Shown: in pieces, positions 1 through 8,918 of the stretch
Position numbering within the stretch: the stretch's first letter is position 1
Layout: each line of letters opens with the position of its first letter
DNA from: Bacillus nitratireducens
GTDB taxonomy: Bacteria > Bacillota > Bacilli > Bacillales > Bacillaceae_G
Length of the DNA stretch: 64,000 nt
Direction: 5' to 3'
NCBI RefSeq assembly: GCF_001884135.1
Contig: NZ_MAOC01000091.1
Location: 415,360 to 479,359 of the forward strand
The notes under the pieces: generated by a model
The model's database searches: none
Told to the model about the DNA's origin: nothing
The model's input: the letters and a program-made list of their open reading frames with translations, nothing else
Made by a program: the position numbers and the translations under genes

Positions 1-1
1 G

Positions 2-772
2 CTCTTCCACCCTGATGGCTCACGCAAAGGTCTTATAGTGATGGGAAGAGACGTTACCGAACTAAAAGAAACTGAAAAGTTATTACGAAAATCCGAAAAG
101 CTTGCAGTAGTAGGACAACTGACAGCTGGAATTGCCCATGAAATTAGAAACCCACTCACTTCATTAAAAGGATTTTTAACATTATTACATCCAGAAATAA
201 ATGAGGAAAATAAATGGTATGTGGACGTTATGTTGAGTGAAATTTCACAAATGGAATCTATAACAAGCCAATTTATGGCGATGTCTAAACCACAAGTGTT
301 ATCTATTCATACATGCAACGTACAAGCATTAATTGAAGAAGTTGTAACTTTTATTTTACCAACAGCAGTTATGCATAGCGTTCATATCATCATGGATCAT
401 TTCGATTATATTTCTGACATTCAATGTGACAGTAATCAATTAAAACAAGTTTTGATTAACATATTAAAAAATGCAATTGAGGCGATGCCTGATGGTGGTA
501 ACATATTCATTCAAACAGCTTCGTTAGAAAATGATTTTGTTTCAATACGCATTATGGATGAAGGTTGTGGGATTCCTGAAGAGCGCATGGCTCGTCTTGG
601 CGAACCTTTTTATAGCTTGAAAGAAAAAGGAACTGGCCTTGGCTTAATGATGTGCTATAAAATCATTCAAGAGCATCACGGAAAATTATTCATTTCCAGT
701 GAATTAAACATAGGAACAACTGTCGATATCCAATTACCGATTGCTACAGCTCAGCCTGTAACAAACTCTTAA
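2..772 (+). CDS. Sensor histidine kinase, C-terminal part (truncated by window edge)
   Basis: Autophosphorylating sensor kinase of a two-component system or phosphorelay. The open frame runs in from before base 1, so the N-terminus is missing. The visible part starts with the end of a PAS-type domain (GRDVTELKE), then a HisKA dimerisation helix with the phosphorylated His in AHEIRNPL, and a HATPase_c domain with N box (NILKNAIEA), G1 (DEGCGIPEE) and G2 (GTGLGL) motifs. No membrane segment lies in the visible part. The layout resembles Bacillus sporulation kinases that feed Spo0F, but I cannot name the paralog. A bidirectional hairpin follows. Confidence 0.9.
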   Translation, partial: LFHPDGSRKGLIVMGRDVTELKETEKLLRKSEKLAVVGQLTAGIAHEIRNPLTSLKGFLTLLHPEINEENKWYVDVMLSEISQMESITSQFMAMSKPQVLSIHTCNVQALIEEVVTFILPTAVMHSVHIIMDHFDYISDIQCDSNQLKQVLINILKNAIEAMPDGGNIFIQTASLENDFVSIRIMDEGCGIPEERMARLGEPFYSLKEKGTGLGLMMCYKIIQEHHGKLFISSELNIGTTVDIQLPIATAQPVTNS

Positions 773-850
773 CTATGCTACATTAATATAGTAAAAGACA
801 TCTGTTATAAGTAGTCGGGTTATTGTGGAAAACATCTACACTAATACGTT

Positions 851-890
851 AAAAAGCTCACAGTCTCTATATGACTCTGAGCTTTATTTT
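851..890. terminator. Bidirectional terminator between the kinase and the APH gene
   Basis: An inverted repeat with arms AAAGCTCA and TGAGCTTT plus an inner GTC/GAC pair, flanked by A-rich and T-rich runs. It lies between two convergent genes. Confidence 0.7.
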
Positions 891-908
891 TGTATACGAT
901 TTATTTTA

Positions 909-1703
909 TTAAATCCACTCTTTTCCATGTTTACGAATAAACTGAATATCATTTTCATAATGTTCAAGATGCCCTTCATCTATCATCTTTTGGAAGTTCA
1001 TATCGCCTTCTAGTGCTTTTCTTTTCATGTATTTACATAATCCTTCTAATCGTAGAAGTACCATCTCCAAATAATCCTCGGCCATGTCATCACTTTTATA
1101 GGACTCAAAAAACAATTTAACTCTTTGCTTTATGCGGTCTGCATGCTGTAATGAATTATAATAAACCGCCTCACCTGTTTCCTTATAATAAACTCTACTT
1201 AATGGGACACAAGTGTAAAGAGTATAGGCTATGTCCCAAAGTCTTGGTCCAGGACCAGCAACGTCAAAATCAATAATACCTACTGGTTTTTCGTTATTAA
1301 AAATAATGTTGTATATTGCAAAATCATTGTGGCAAACAACCTCTATATTATTTGGCGTATTATCCATCGGTTTCCAATCATCTGATAAAGGAAAATCACT
1401 CACAGCATCATGATAAAGCCGAAGCATCTTCGCTATTTCTTTTAAAACATCATTAGACCACATGTACTCTTTTAAAGGATAATTACCGGCTTTCCCTTCA
1501 ATAAATGATAATATCTCTCTATCTTTATCATCAATTCCTAAAAACTTTGGTGCATAACTAAAATCTTTGTTTTCCAAATGATTTAATAGCTTATGAATTT
1601 TTGTACTACCTTTCTTTAATTCTCGTCGAACAGTATCTTTCGAACGATATACGTTTGAAACATTCCCTCCCGTTAGCATTTCTTCATTTTCGTAGTTTTC
1701 CAT
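909..1703 (-). CDS. APH-family phosphotransferase
   Basis: Aminoglycoside-phosphotransferase/choline-kinase-like enzyme of 264 residues. The kinase-like fold is shown by the catalytic loop HNDFAIYNIIF (the HxDxxxxN motif) and the metal-binding IIDFDVAGPGPRLWD segment. A GAGGGGGA ribosome binding site precedes the ATG. Bacillus genomes carry many such proteins with unknown small-molecule substrates. Nothing here proves antibiotic resistance, so I leave the substrate open. It is monocistronic, convergent with the upstream kinase. Confidence 0.85.
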   Translation of the reverse strand: MENYENEEMLTGGNVSNVYRSKDTVRRELKKGSTKIHKLLNHLENKDFSYAPKFLGIDDKDREILSFIEGKAGNYPLKEYMWSNDVLKEIAKMLRLYHDAVSDFPLSDDWKPMDNTPNNIEVVCHNDFAIYNIIFNNEKPVGIIDFDVAGPGPRLWDIAYTLYTCVPLSRVYYKETGEAVYYNSLQHADRIKQRVKLFFESYKSDDMAEDYLEMVLLRLEGLCKYMKRKALEGDMNFQKMIDEGHLEHYENDIQFIRKHGKEWI

Positions 1704-1830
1704 CTAATAGTTTCCCCCTCATTATTAGAAAAATCCACGCTCCTGCTCATTAACAAACAGGAACCCCTTTACTTTTCTTTATATTTTAACATAGTTTTCC
1801 TATTCTCTTTTAACCCCTTAAATTACAACA

Positions 1831-1870
1831 AAAAACGGGTATAAAATCTTTATGATTTTATACCCGTTTT
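1831..1870 (-). terminator. Terminator of the mhqO-mhqD operon
   Basis: A long, nearly perfect hairpin (arms AAAACGGGTATAAAATC and its complement) just downstream of mhqD. It is A/T-tailed on both sides. Confidence 0.85.
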
Positions 1871-1880
1871 AGTCTATCAT

Positions 1881-2498
1881 TTATGCCTGTGAAACCATTT
1901 CTTCATACCATTCCGTTGCCTTCTCTACTTCACCAATCGTTAATTGATGTCCTCTATTTTCCCAATGCATTGTTACATTAGCATTTGCATTTTCTAATAG
2001 CATCTTCAATTCCTCTGACTCAGAAGGTGAACAAATTGGATCATTTGTTCCAGCAGCAATAAACACTGCTTTTTCTACTAAATTAGGAAGTTCTATCCCC
2101 CTTCTTGGGACCATTGGATGATGAAGAATAGCACCTTTTAATGCATTTTCATAATGGAATAATAAACTCGCTGCAATATTTGCTCCATTTGAATACCCAA
2201 CAGCTACGATATTATCTCTATCAAATTCATATGTTTTTGCTGCTTCATTTAAAAATTCATTTAATTCCTTCGTACGGAAAACAAGATCCTCTTCATCAAA
2301 AATACCTTCTTCTAATCGGCGGAAGAAACGGGGCATCCCATTTTCTAATACATTTCCACGAACACTTAATACAGAAGCTTTTGGATCAATTCTTTCTGCA
2401 AGCGGTAATAAATCTAATTCATTTCCTCCTGTACCATGAAGCAATAACAATACTGGTTTTGATGTATCTTTTCCTTTTTGAAAAACATGTTTCATCAT
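1881..2498 (-). CDS. mhqD: Alpha/beta hydrolase, MhqD-type carboxylesterase
   Basis: Predicted serine hydrolase of 205 residues in the phospholipase/carboxylesterase family. It has the LLLHGTGGNE oxyanion strand, the nucleophile elbow GYSNGAN, a downstream acid (GTNDPICS) and a C-terminal His (NRGHQL). It follows the ring-cleaving dioxygenase gene by 24 bases, as in the mhq loci of Bacillus that answer quinone and diamide stress. A second ATG one codon downstream (2495) fits the AAGG ribosome binding site slightly better. The natural substrate is unknown. Confidence 0.88.
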   Translation of the reverse strand: MMKHVFQKGKDTSKPVLLLLHGTGGNELDLLPLAERIDPKASVLSVRGNVLENGMPRFFRRLEEGIFDEEDLVFRTKELNEFLNEAAKTYEFDRDNIVAVGYSNGANIAASLLFHYENALKGAILHHPMVPRRGIELPNLVEKAVFIAAGTNDPICSPSESEELKMLLENANANVTMHWENRGHQLTIGEVEKATEWYEEMVSQA

Positions 2499-2522
2499 AT
2501 TCCTTTTCCCCTTTCAATCACT

Positions 2523-3461
2523 TTAATCTAGATTTCTCACTTCAAATGGTAAGAGTGTCTGTTCAATTTGTTTTCTATGTTGTTCATATCGGTCCGGTAA
2601 TTTTAACTCCTCACCCATCGTCTCTAAAGATTCGTCATGGGCAAAACCAGGAGGGTCTGTTGCAATTTCAAATAAGATTTCGCCGTGTTCTCTAAAGTAA
2701 ATCGCGTTAAAATAATTTCGATCTTGTACAGGGGTTACACCATATCCAAAACGAGACACATGCTCTTTCCAGTCTAGTTGATCAGCATCGTCACTCGCTC
2801 TCCAAGCAATATGATGGACTGTACCAACACCCATCTGACCACGCCCGATTGTTGATGACCTCAAGTCGATAATATTTCCAATATCAGCAGAAGAACGGAA
2901 TCGAATAAATTCACCTTCTTCTCCAATTTTCTCAAGACCCATAACATGCTCTAACAATTCAGCAGTTTTTTGAGGTTGTGCCGATAAAAGAACAGCACCG
3001 CCAAATCCTTTAATTGCGACTTCTGGCGTAATTTCCCCAAAAGTCCAATTATTTAATTCGCCCTCTTCTCTTTCAACTAATTCTATATGCAAACCATGTG
3101 GATCATCAAATTCTATATACTGTTCTCCAAACCGAGTCATTTTTGTATACGGCACTTCGAATTTTTCTAATCTATTTTCCCAAAACTCCATTGCACCTTT
3201 TGGTACGACATAAGACGTAATGCCTACTTGACCGTCCCCAATAATACCTTGACGAGCACCTGCCCATGGGAAAAACGTAATAATTGTTCCAGGCTTTCCT
3301 CCTGCATTACCAAAATAAAGATGATACGTTCCTGGATCATCAAAATTCACTGTTTGTTTTACTAAACGCAATCCTAATACACCTGCATAAAAATCTACAT
3401 TTTCTTGTGGGTGACCTACGATTGCTGTAATGTGATGAATTCCCATCGTTTTCTTTTCCAC
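2523..3461 (-). CDS. mhqO: Ring-cleaving (hydroquinone) dioxygenase, MhqO-type
   Basis: Vicinal-oxygen-chelate (glyoxalase-fold) dioxygenase of about 312 residues with two halves. The likely Fe ligands are the His in MGIHHITAI near the N-terminus, the His in GTVHHIAW, and the Glu in ILFEIATDPPGF. The family detoxifies quinones by extradiol cleavage. Starts are ambiguous: GTG at 3461 has GGGGTG six bases upstream and is preferred; GTG at 3470 and ATG at 3446 are alternatives. It is first in an operon with mhqD, behind a strong promoter with MhqR-like operators. Confidence 0.88.
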   Translation of the reverse strand: MEKKTMGIHHITAIVGHPQENVDFYAGVLGLRLVKQTVNFDDPGTYHLYFGNAGGKPGTIITFFPWAGARQGIIGDGQVGITSYVVPKGAMEFWENRLEKFEVPYTKMTRFGEQYIEFDDPHGLHIELVEREEGELNNWTFGEITPEVAIKGFGGAVLLSAQPQKTAELLEHVMGLEKIGEEGEFIRFRSSADIGNIIDLRSSTIGRGQMGVGTVHHIAWRASDDADQLDWKEHVSRFGYGVTPVQDRNYFNAIYFREHGEILFEIATDPPGFAHDESLETMGEELKLPDRYEQHRKQIEQTLLPFEVRNLD

Positions 3462-3562
3462 TTTCTCCACCCCTTTTTTTATTTCATTACAAAAAACATT
3501 TATTCACTAAGATTCATTATTCATTTTGTCCATACTGCAAAGTAAAATCCATCGTTATAATT

Positions 3563-3582
3563 TTATCTTGAATTCGAGATAA
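3563..3582. promoter_or_regulatory. MhqR-like operator 1
   Basis: A 20-bp near-perfect palindrome (TTATCTTGAATTCGAGATAA) in the mhqO leader. It closely matches the MhqR operator pattern ATCT-cgaAtTCg-AGAT known from B. subtilis. The repressor gene itself is not in the window. Confidence 0.7.
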
Positions 3583-3632
3583 TTTCCAAAAAAATATTTA
3601 CTCCATCTGAAATCTTTATTCGGAACACAAAT

Positions 3633-3650
3633 TATCTTGAACTCAATATT
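3633..3650. promoter_or_regulatory. Second, degenerate MhqR-like operator at the transcription start
   Basis: TATCTTGAACTCAATATT keeps one good half-site of operator 1 (ATCTTGAA) and a decayed second half. On the minus strand it begins just downstream of the -10 box at 3652-3657, where a repressor would block initiation. Confidence 0.5.
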
Positions 3651-3651
3651 T

Positions 3652-3680
3652 ATTATAAGTTACTTACTTTTAGTTGTCAA
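3652..3680 (-). promoter_or_regulatory. SigmaA promoter of mhqO-mhqD
   Basis: On the minus strand TTGACA (3675-3680) and TATAAT (3652-3657) are both perfect consensus boxes with exactly 17 bp between them. This suggests strong expression held down by the adjacent operators. Confidence 0.8.
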
Positions 3681-3710
3681 CAAGTTCCTTATTTTCATCT
3701 TAAATCAAAA

Positions 3711-3740
3711 GAGAGTAAATGCTAGTTATCATTTACTCTC
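3711..3740 (-). terminator. Terminator of the proline symporter gene
   Basis: Perfect 11-bp stem (GAGAGTAAATG / CATTTACTCTC) followed on the minus strand by a T-rich run. Confidence 0.85.
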
Positions 3741-3748
3741 TTCGCTAA

Positions 3749-5227
3749 TTATTTCGTTTCCTCTTCCAGCACTGCTTCCATCTCATTAAATTCACGATGA
3801 ATTGCTTTAACTGGTTCTTTCGTTAATAAACTCACCACAATAACAGCTAATAAGCTACAGAAGAATCCAGGTACCATTTCATACATAGTCGCTTTTAAAC
3901 TTGGAATTTGTACCCAAGTAATAACAACTACCGCACCTACAATCATCCCTGTAAGAACGCCCCATTTGTTCGTTCTCTTCCAATATAAACTTAATAAAAT
4001 GGCGGGTCCGAATGCTGAACCAAATCCTGCCCAAGCATATCCAACAAGTGTTAAAATTGTATCACTTGGATGATACGCTAAAACAACTGCAATCATAGCT
4101 ACTATTAATACTGACAAGCGACCAATAAATACAAGTTCTTTGTCACTTGCGTTACGACGGAAGAATGTTTTATAGAAATCTTCCGTTACTGCACTTGAAA
4201 TAACAAGTAATTGCGAGGAAATACTACTCATAATCGAAGCCAAAATAGCTGATAATAAAAATCCAGTAATGTACGGATGGAATAAAATATTTGAGAATGT
4301 TACAAAGACCATTTCTGGGTCTTGTAATGTCGTATTATTTTTAGCGTAATAAGCAATACCAACTAGACCAGTAAGCATTGCACCTATAATTGAAATCGTC
4401 ATCCAACCGATACCGATTCTACGAGAAGTTTTTAAATCTTTAATAGAGGTAATTGCCATAAAGCGAACAATAATATGCGGTTGACCAAAATACCCGAGAC
4501 CCCATGCTAAAAATGAAATAATCCCAAGAATTGTAGTCCCTTTAAACATATCTAAATGCGATGCATCAACTTGCTTAATTGTATTGAATGTTTCTGTTAC
4601 ACCGCCCACATCTGTAAAAGCTACAATTGGAACTAATACAAGTGCAATAAACATAATACAGCCTTGCACAAAGTCGGTCCAACTTACTGCTAAAAAGCCA
4701 CCGAATAGTGTATAAGCAACAACGACACCCACAGTTACAAATAAACCAATTTTATAATCAAGGTTGAAAGAATTTTCAAACAAACGTCCACCTGAAACTA
4801 AACCAGCCGACGCATAAAATGTGAAAAATACTAAAATGACGATAGCGGAAACAAAACGAAGTATTTTCGTACGATCTTTAAACCGATTTTCTAAAAAATC
4901 CGGAATCGTAATTGAATCATTTGCCACTTCTGTATACGTTCGCAAACGCGGGGCAAGAATTAAATAGTTTGCATACGCACCTATTAATAAACCTATCGCA
5001 ATCCATACACTTGATAATCCTGTTGCATACATCGCACCAGGTAATCCCATTAGCATCCAACCACTCATGTCAGAAGCACCCGCTGATAAAGCTGTAACTG
5101 CTGGACCGAGTCCCCTTCCGCCTAACATATAATCTGATAAATCGGATGTCTTCTTATAAGACCAATAACCGATATACAACATACCTGCCATATAAATAGC
5201 AAGCGAAACCATAATCTCTATCTTCAC
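3749..5227 (-). CDS. putP: Sodium/proline symporter
   Basis: Solute:sodium symporter (SSS family) of about 492 residues with roughly 13 membrane segments. Conserved features include GGRGLGPAVTALSAGASDMSGWMLMGLPG near the start and the SSISSQLLVISSA stretch in the middle. It imports proline with Na+ for nutrition or osmoprotection (PutP/OpuE type). The frame can open at TTG 5230 or GTG 5227; GTG has the better spacing from GGGAG. No putA/putB catabolic genes adjoin it, so the physiological role is open. Confidence 0.9.
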   Translation of the reverse strand: MKIEIMVSLAIYMAGMLYIGYWSYKKTSDLSDYMLGGRGLGPAVTALSAGASDMSGWMLMGLPGAMYATGLSSVWIAIGLLIGAYANYLILAPRLRTYTEVANDSITIPDFLENRFKDRTKILRFVSAIVILVFFTFYASAGLVSGGRLFENSFNLDYKIGLFVTVGVVVAYTLFGGFLAVSWTDFVQGCIMFIALVLVPIVAFTDVGGVTETFNTIKQVDASHLDMFKGTTILGIISFLAWGLGYFGQPHIIVRFMAITSIKDLKTSRRIGIGWMTISIIGAMLTGLVGIAYYAKNNTTLQDPEMVFVTFSNILFHPYITGFLLSAILASIMSSISSQLLVISSAVTEDFYKTFFRRNASDKELVFIGRLSVLIVAMIAVVLAYHPSDTILTLVGYAWAGFGSAFGPAILLSLYWKRTNKWGVLTGMIVGAVVVITWVQIPSLKATMYEMVPGFFCSLLAVIVVSLLTKEPVKAIHREFNEMEAVLEEETK

Positions 5228-5501
5228 CAAATCTCTCCCTTAGTTACATAAGCCATTCAAAATTTCGAAAAATGACTTTTTCTATTTTCTTGTTTTCGCT
5301 TATGGTTCCCTACCTTAACAAACATTTTTTGTTCTTTCAAGTGAACAAGCCCTTTTCACTATATGTAAAAACCTTTATAAACGCCTTTATCCCAGTGGAT
5401 TACCCGGGTTTTCAAAGAAATTAAAGTAAAAATATTCAGATAATAAAACACCGTTTTTTCACACCTTATTTCCATTCATTTATCCGACAAATTTTAAAAG
5501 A

Positions 5502-5529
5502 AAAAAGCCATACAAATGTATGACTTTTT
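5502..5529 (-). terminator. Terminator of the yerD-like gene
   Basis: Hairpin AAAAAG-C-CATAC / GTATG-A-CTTTTT with a T tract on the minus strand, 18 bases past the stop codon. Confidence 0.75.
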
Positions 5530-5546
5530 CATCTATTAAACATAGC

Positions 5547-7121
5547 TTATCTTCGATTTACTATAGGAAACAATTCCGAAAGAGGTACTACTCTCCCCAC
5601 CTCATCTTTAAATACAATATGCTCCCTCGTTAAGTGGCGTGGGCTCTTTACCCCTGCTGCTGCCGCTAATGAAAACAAACTATATCTCATACTAATAACA
5701 TAGTTCATTACTCGCCATTTTTTCTCATATGGATCTAATGCTTTTTGGTAGTGTGGATTCGTGGTTGCAACCCCTGATGGGCATTGCCCTGAATTACATT
5801 GAAGCGCCATAATACAACCGCTTGCCATCATAAATCCACGTGCTGAATTTACGGCATCTGCACCGATAGCTAAAGCAATCGCCACTTTATCTGGTGTGAT
5901 TAATTTCCCAGAGGCAAACACCTTTAATTTATCCCGGACACCAAAATGATTTGCTGTATCAATAAATGTAAGTAATGCCGGTATAAGCGGAAGCCCCATA
6001 CTATCTGCCATCGATTTATACGTAGCACCCGATCCACCTTCTGAACCATCAATTGTAATAAAATCTGGATAAATATTTAATTCACTCATTGTTTTTAATA
6101 AATCTTCCAGAGGCTTCTGCTGTCCAATTACGATTTTCATCCCGACTGGCTTACCACCGTTTTCTTGCAACTTTTGAATAAAATACAGTGTATCCGCTGC
6201 ATTTTTTAAAAATGAAAATCGATTCGGTGAATTAATCGTCTCCCCTTCTCGTACGTTCCGAACAGAAGCAATTTTCTCATTTACTTTTTGTCCCTCTAGA
6301 TGGCCACCACGTATTTTAGCACCTTGCCCAAATTTTAACTCGAACGCCTTAATATTACTTTCTTTCGCTTTATCCATAAATTTCTCCATTGAAAAATTCC
6401 CGTCTTCATCACGGTATCCGAATAACCCTGGACCAATTTGTGCAACGATATTCGCACCTGTATGTAAATGTTCTGGAATTACACCCCCTTCTCCAGTATT
6501 AATCCACGATCCACCTGCCATTTTCGCACCAAAACCGCTCGCTAAAATATAATTCTCTCCAATCGCACCGTATGATGTCGCTGATGCTCCAAACATTCCA
6601 TGTAGCTTCCATGGGTATTTACGATTTTCACCAACTATAATTGCATCGTTATCTTCATATAACCAAAGATTTGTTGTATCCGCTGTCAATTTCTCTCTTC
6701 TTGAAAATAATCCTTCTTTATGAATTACATACTTTTTCCCCTCACTTTCTTTCGTGAGATTTACGCTTAATTCATCTGTTAAAATCGGAAACAATGTATT
6801 AGCAATATAATAGCCAGATGCATCAAAATCTCGTTTCGATCCAAAACCAAGTATTTCAGAACGATATTTCGCTAAGAACATAACACTTTGAAAATCGTAA
6901 CGTGAAAAAGGTTTTCCATCCGTGTCATGATCAAACCAGTATTGCCGGAATTCCGGTCCTATCTTTTCAAGTAAATAGCGCATTCTTCCTAAGTATGGAT
7001 GCAGTTTTAATATAGAATGGTGCGTCCGTTTTTTTATAAAAAATGTAATAATAAAAAAAACAATTAAAAGTAACATCAAAAAGAGCAATATACTAATAAT
7101 AACGAGTAGAGTTTCACTCAT
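5547..7121 (-). CDS. FMN-binding glutamate synthase-like protein (YerD family)
   Basis: Stand-alone Glu_synthase (GltB central/FMN) domain protein of 524 residues with one N-terminal membrane helix (about residues 5-28, followed by KKR). The FMN barrel is shown by the DFITIDGSEGGSGATYKS segment, and a Cys cluster CIMALQCNSGQCPSGVATT resembles the Fe-S loop of GltB. It lacks the glutaminase domain, so it is not a complete glutamate synthase; its reaction is unproven. GGGGAAG precedes the ATG. It resembles B. subtilis YerD in length and layout. Confidence 0.85.
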   Translation of the reverse strand: MSETLLVIISILLFLMLLLIVFFIITFFIKKRTHHSILKLHPYLGRMRYLLEKIGPEFRQYWFDHDTDGKPFSRYDFQSVMFLAKYRSEILGFGSKRDFDASGYYIANTLFPILTDELSVNLTKESEGKKYVIHKEGLFSRREKLTADTTNLWLYEDNDAIIVGENRKYPWKLHGMFGASATSYGAIGENYILASGFGAKMAGGSWINTGEGGVIPEHLHTGANIVAQIGPGLFGYRDEDGNFSMEKFMDKAKESNIKAFELKFGQGAKIRGGHLEGQKVNEKIASVRNVREGETINSPNRFSFLKNAADTLYFIQKLQENGGKPVGMKIVIGQQKPLEDLLKTMSELNIYPDFITIDGSEGGSGATYKSMADSMGLPLIPALLTFIDTANHFGVRDKLKVFASGKLITPDKVAIALAIGADAVNSARGFMMASGCIMALQCNSGQCPSGVATTNPHYQKALDPYEKKWRVMNYVISMRYSLFSLAAAAGVKSPRHLTREHIVFKDEVGRVVPLSELFPIVNRR

Positions 7122-7150
7122 CCCGCTTCCCCCTATGAAATTCCATAATA

Positions 7151-7180
7151 AAAGGAGAACACCTCAAGTGTTCTCCTTTT
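7151..7180 (-). terminator. Terminator of the OYE gene
   Basis: Perfect 12-bp stem (AAAGGAGAACAC / GTGTTCTCCTTT) with a 5-base loop directly downstream of the reductase stop. Confidence 0.85.
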
Positions 7181-7188
7181 ATCCTTAT

Positions 7189-8316
7189 TCAGATTAACGT
7201 AGCAAGATGCTCTTTCGCATCATATTCAACTAAACTTTCAGCATTTTTAATTCGATGAACAAAATCCGGATTAGCGATTAATGGTCTTCCAAATGCCGCT
7301 ACATCAATTGTTCCTTCTTGCAGTGCTTCTTCTGCCTCTTTCGGATTCAAATTACCTACTCCTACGATAGTACTATCCCAATACTTTCTTACTAATTGAT
7401 GAAAATTCTTACCGTCAGCAATAACTTGCGTATAATTCATCGTTGAAGGGTGAATCATCGTTAATCCAACTTCTTTAAACATATTTACAAACGTTTCAAT
7501 TGCAAGTTCAGGATGTTCCCACATATAAGTAGGATTATCACCTTTAAAGGCAGAGAAGCGAAGAAGCGTTTTATCAGCTCCAACTGCTTCAATTACAGCC
7601 TGAACAACTTCTTTCATAAACGTTAACCTTTGTTTTAAGTCACCGCCGTATTTATCAGTACGCTTATTCGCAAATTCATAAGTAAATTGATCTATTAAAT
7701 AGCCGTGTGCACCATGAATTTCTACTCCATCAAACCCAGCTTCGATTGCGTTTTTTGCAGCTTGTGCATATTGACCGACAACTTCTTTTATTTCTTCTAT
7801 TGTCATTGTTTCTGGTGTATCAAATGGTTTACGAAAACGCGGAACATTCCCCTCCGCAGCAATAGCAGAAGGTGCTTGCGGCATTTGACCACCAATTATT
7901 TCGTGATGACTCATACGTCCAACATGCCATATTTGAGCAATAATCGTTCCGCCTTCTTTATGTACTGCCTCTGTAACAGGTTTCCAAGAATCGACTTGCG
8001 CTTGTGTATAAATACCTGGTACTCCTGGATTCCCTTTTGCTCTCTGACTAATGACAATTCCTTCTGTAATAATTAGTCCAATCCCATCAGCAGCACGTTT
8101 TCGGTAATATTCGACTACGTCAGCACCAACGACTCCAGTCTCATTATTTGCAAAACATCTCGTCATCGGTGCCATCGCTATGCGATTACGAAGAGACCAA
8201 GATCCAATTTGAATCGGATGAAATAACTTCGTTTCTTCAATATTTTCAAAAGACCCCCAAGCGTTTATATTTGTTCCTTCATAAATACTTGCCGCTTTAT
8301 TATTTGAACTTGTCAT
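7189..8316 (-). CDS. Old-yellow-enzyme family NADH:flavin oxidoreductase / alkene reductase
   Basis: FMN-dependent ene-reductase of 375 residues, TIM-barrel fold. Visible landmarks are NRIAMAPMTRC (FMN site), AQIWHVGRMSH, the substrate-binding GVEIHGAHGYLIDQF motif, and the C-terminal AFGRPLIANPDF. About 30 residues precede the canonical start of the domain. GGGGGAAG lies just before the ATG. It reduces activated double bonds such as quinones, enones or nitro compounds in vitro; the in vivo substrate is unknown. The nearby mhq operon is also electrophile-related, but the two are separated by other genes. Confidence 0.88.
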   Translation of the reverse strand: MTSSNNKAASIYEGTNINAWGSFENIEETKLFHPIQIGSWSLRNRIAMAPMTRCFANNETGVVGADVVEYYRKRAADGIGLIITEGIVISQRAKGNPGVPGIYTQAQVDSWKPVTEAVHKEGGTIIAQIWHVGRMSHHEIIGGQMPQAPSAIAAEGNVPRFRKPFDTPETMTIEEIKEVVGQYAQAAKNAIEAGFDGVEIHGAHGYLIDQFTYEFANKRTDKYGGDLKQRLTFMKEVVQAVIEAVGADKTLLRFSAFKGDNPTYMWEHPELAIETFVNMFKEVGLTMIHPSTMNYTQVIADGKNFHQLVRKYWDSTIVGVGNLNPKEAEEALQEGTIDVAAFGRPLIANPDFVHRIKNAESLVEYDAKEHLATLI

Positions 8317-8443
8317 TTTTCTTCCCCCTAAAAAATCTAACTATAATCGCATCATACTTACTTTTAGATAGTAACGTCAATTTATACGTCTTTACCATTT
8401 AACATTCGAATATTAAACAAATAGAATGGTAAAAACAAAAATT

Positions 8444-8474
8444 AAAAAGGTTTCCTAATTAGGAAACCTTTTTT
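8444..8474. terminator. Orphan bidirectional terminator palindrome
   Basis: Perfect inverted repeat of AAAAAGGTTTCCTAA with essentially no loop. It sits 128 bases upstream of the OYE start and about 445 bases past the carD stop, so it does not closely follow any protein gene on either strand. It may end the transcript of the candidate RNA at 8629-8690 if that is on the minus strand. Confidence 0.6.
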
Positions 8475-8628
8475 AGTTGACCATATAAGGCTAACAATTC
8501 GTTTATCTCTTTTACATAAAGAAAATAAATAATTATTATCTCCTCACATATGGAAAATTTCTTAACAATAGAAATGAAAGTGGACCAGTATTCTTCTAAA
8601 AATAATAACTTATATATACCTAAAACAA

Positions 8629-8690
8629 TGAAAGCCCTACCTCTCTTTCATCCTTACGGCTCCTCGTCCGTGCCAGTGTGAATCAGGATT
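8629..8690. ncRNA. Candidate structured RNA in the 8317-8918 intergenic region
   Basis: This is a GC-richer island in a very AT-rich 600-bp gap. It forms two small hairpins: TGAAAG/CTTTCA (8629-8650) with a C-rich loop, and ACGG/CCGT with loop CTCCTCGT. A short AATC/GATT pair follows. Read on the plus strand the loops are CU-rich and could pair with Shine-Dalgarno sequences; on the minus strand they are GA-rich. A third AT-rich hairpin (TCGAAGT/ACTTCGA) lies at 8715-8738. The strand and the reality of a transcript are inferred. The rest of the gap shows no gene. Confidence 0.3.
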
Positions 8691-8918
8691 GCAAAAATCA
8701 AGTAACTATTTTATCGAAGTATTTAATTAAACTTCGAATATTCGTAAAAGAAATTAAAAAATAAAAATGGATTTGATTGTAGTAATAACAAAAGAGGTTA
8801 ATGCTCTAAAAGTGGTTTGAAAGAGTTGAATGTCTTTGAAATGATTGATTCTCTATAATTATGCTCCCAAAAAATTCAAGTTCTTTTTTGGGATGTAATA
8901 CATTATTTGTAATGAATC

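Noticed and set aside
2141-2695. Plus-strand 184-codon ORF opposite mhqD/mhqO
   Set aside because: Spans the gap of two real genes on the other strand; composition is that of an antisense shadow.
8629-8682. 17-codon plus-strand ORF (MKALPLFHPYGSSSVPV)
   Set aside because: No ribosome binding site; the same bases are better explained by the hairpin pair.
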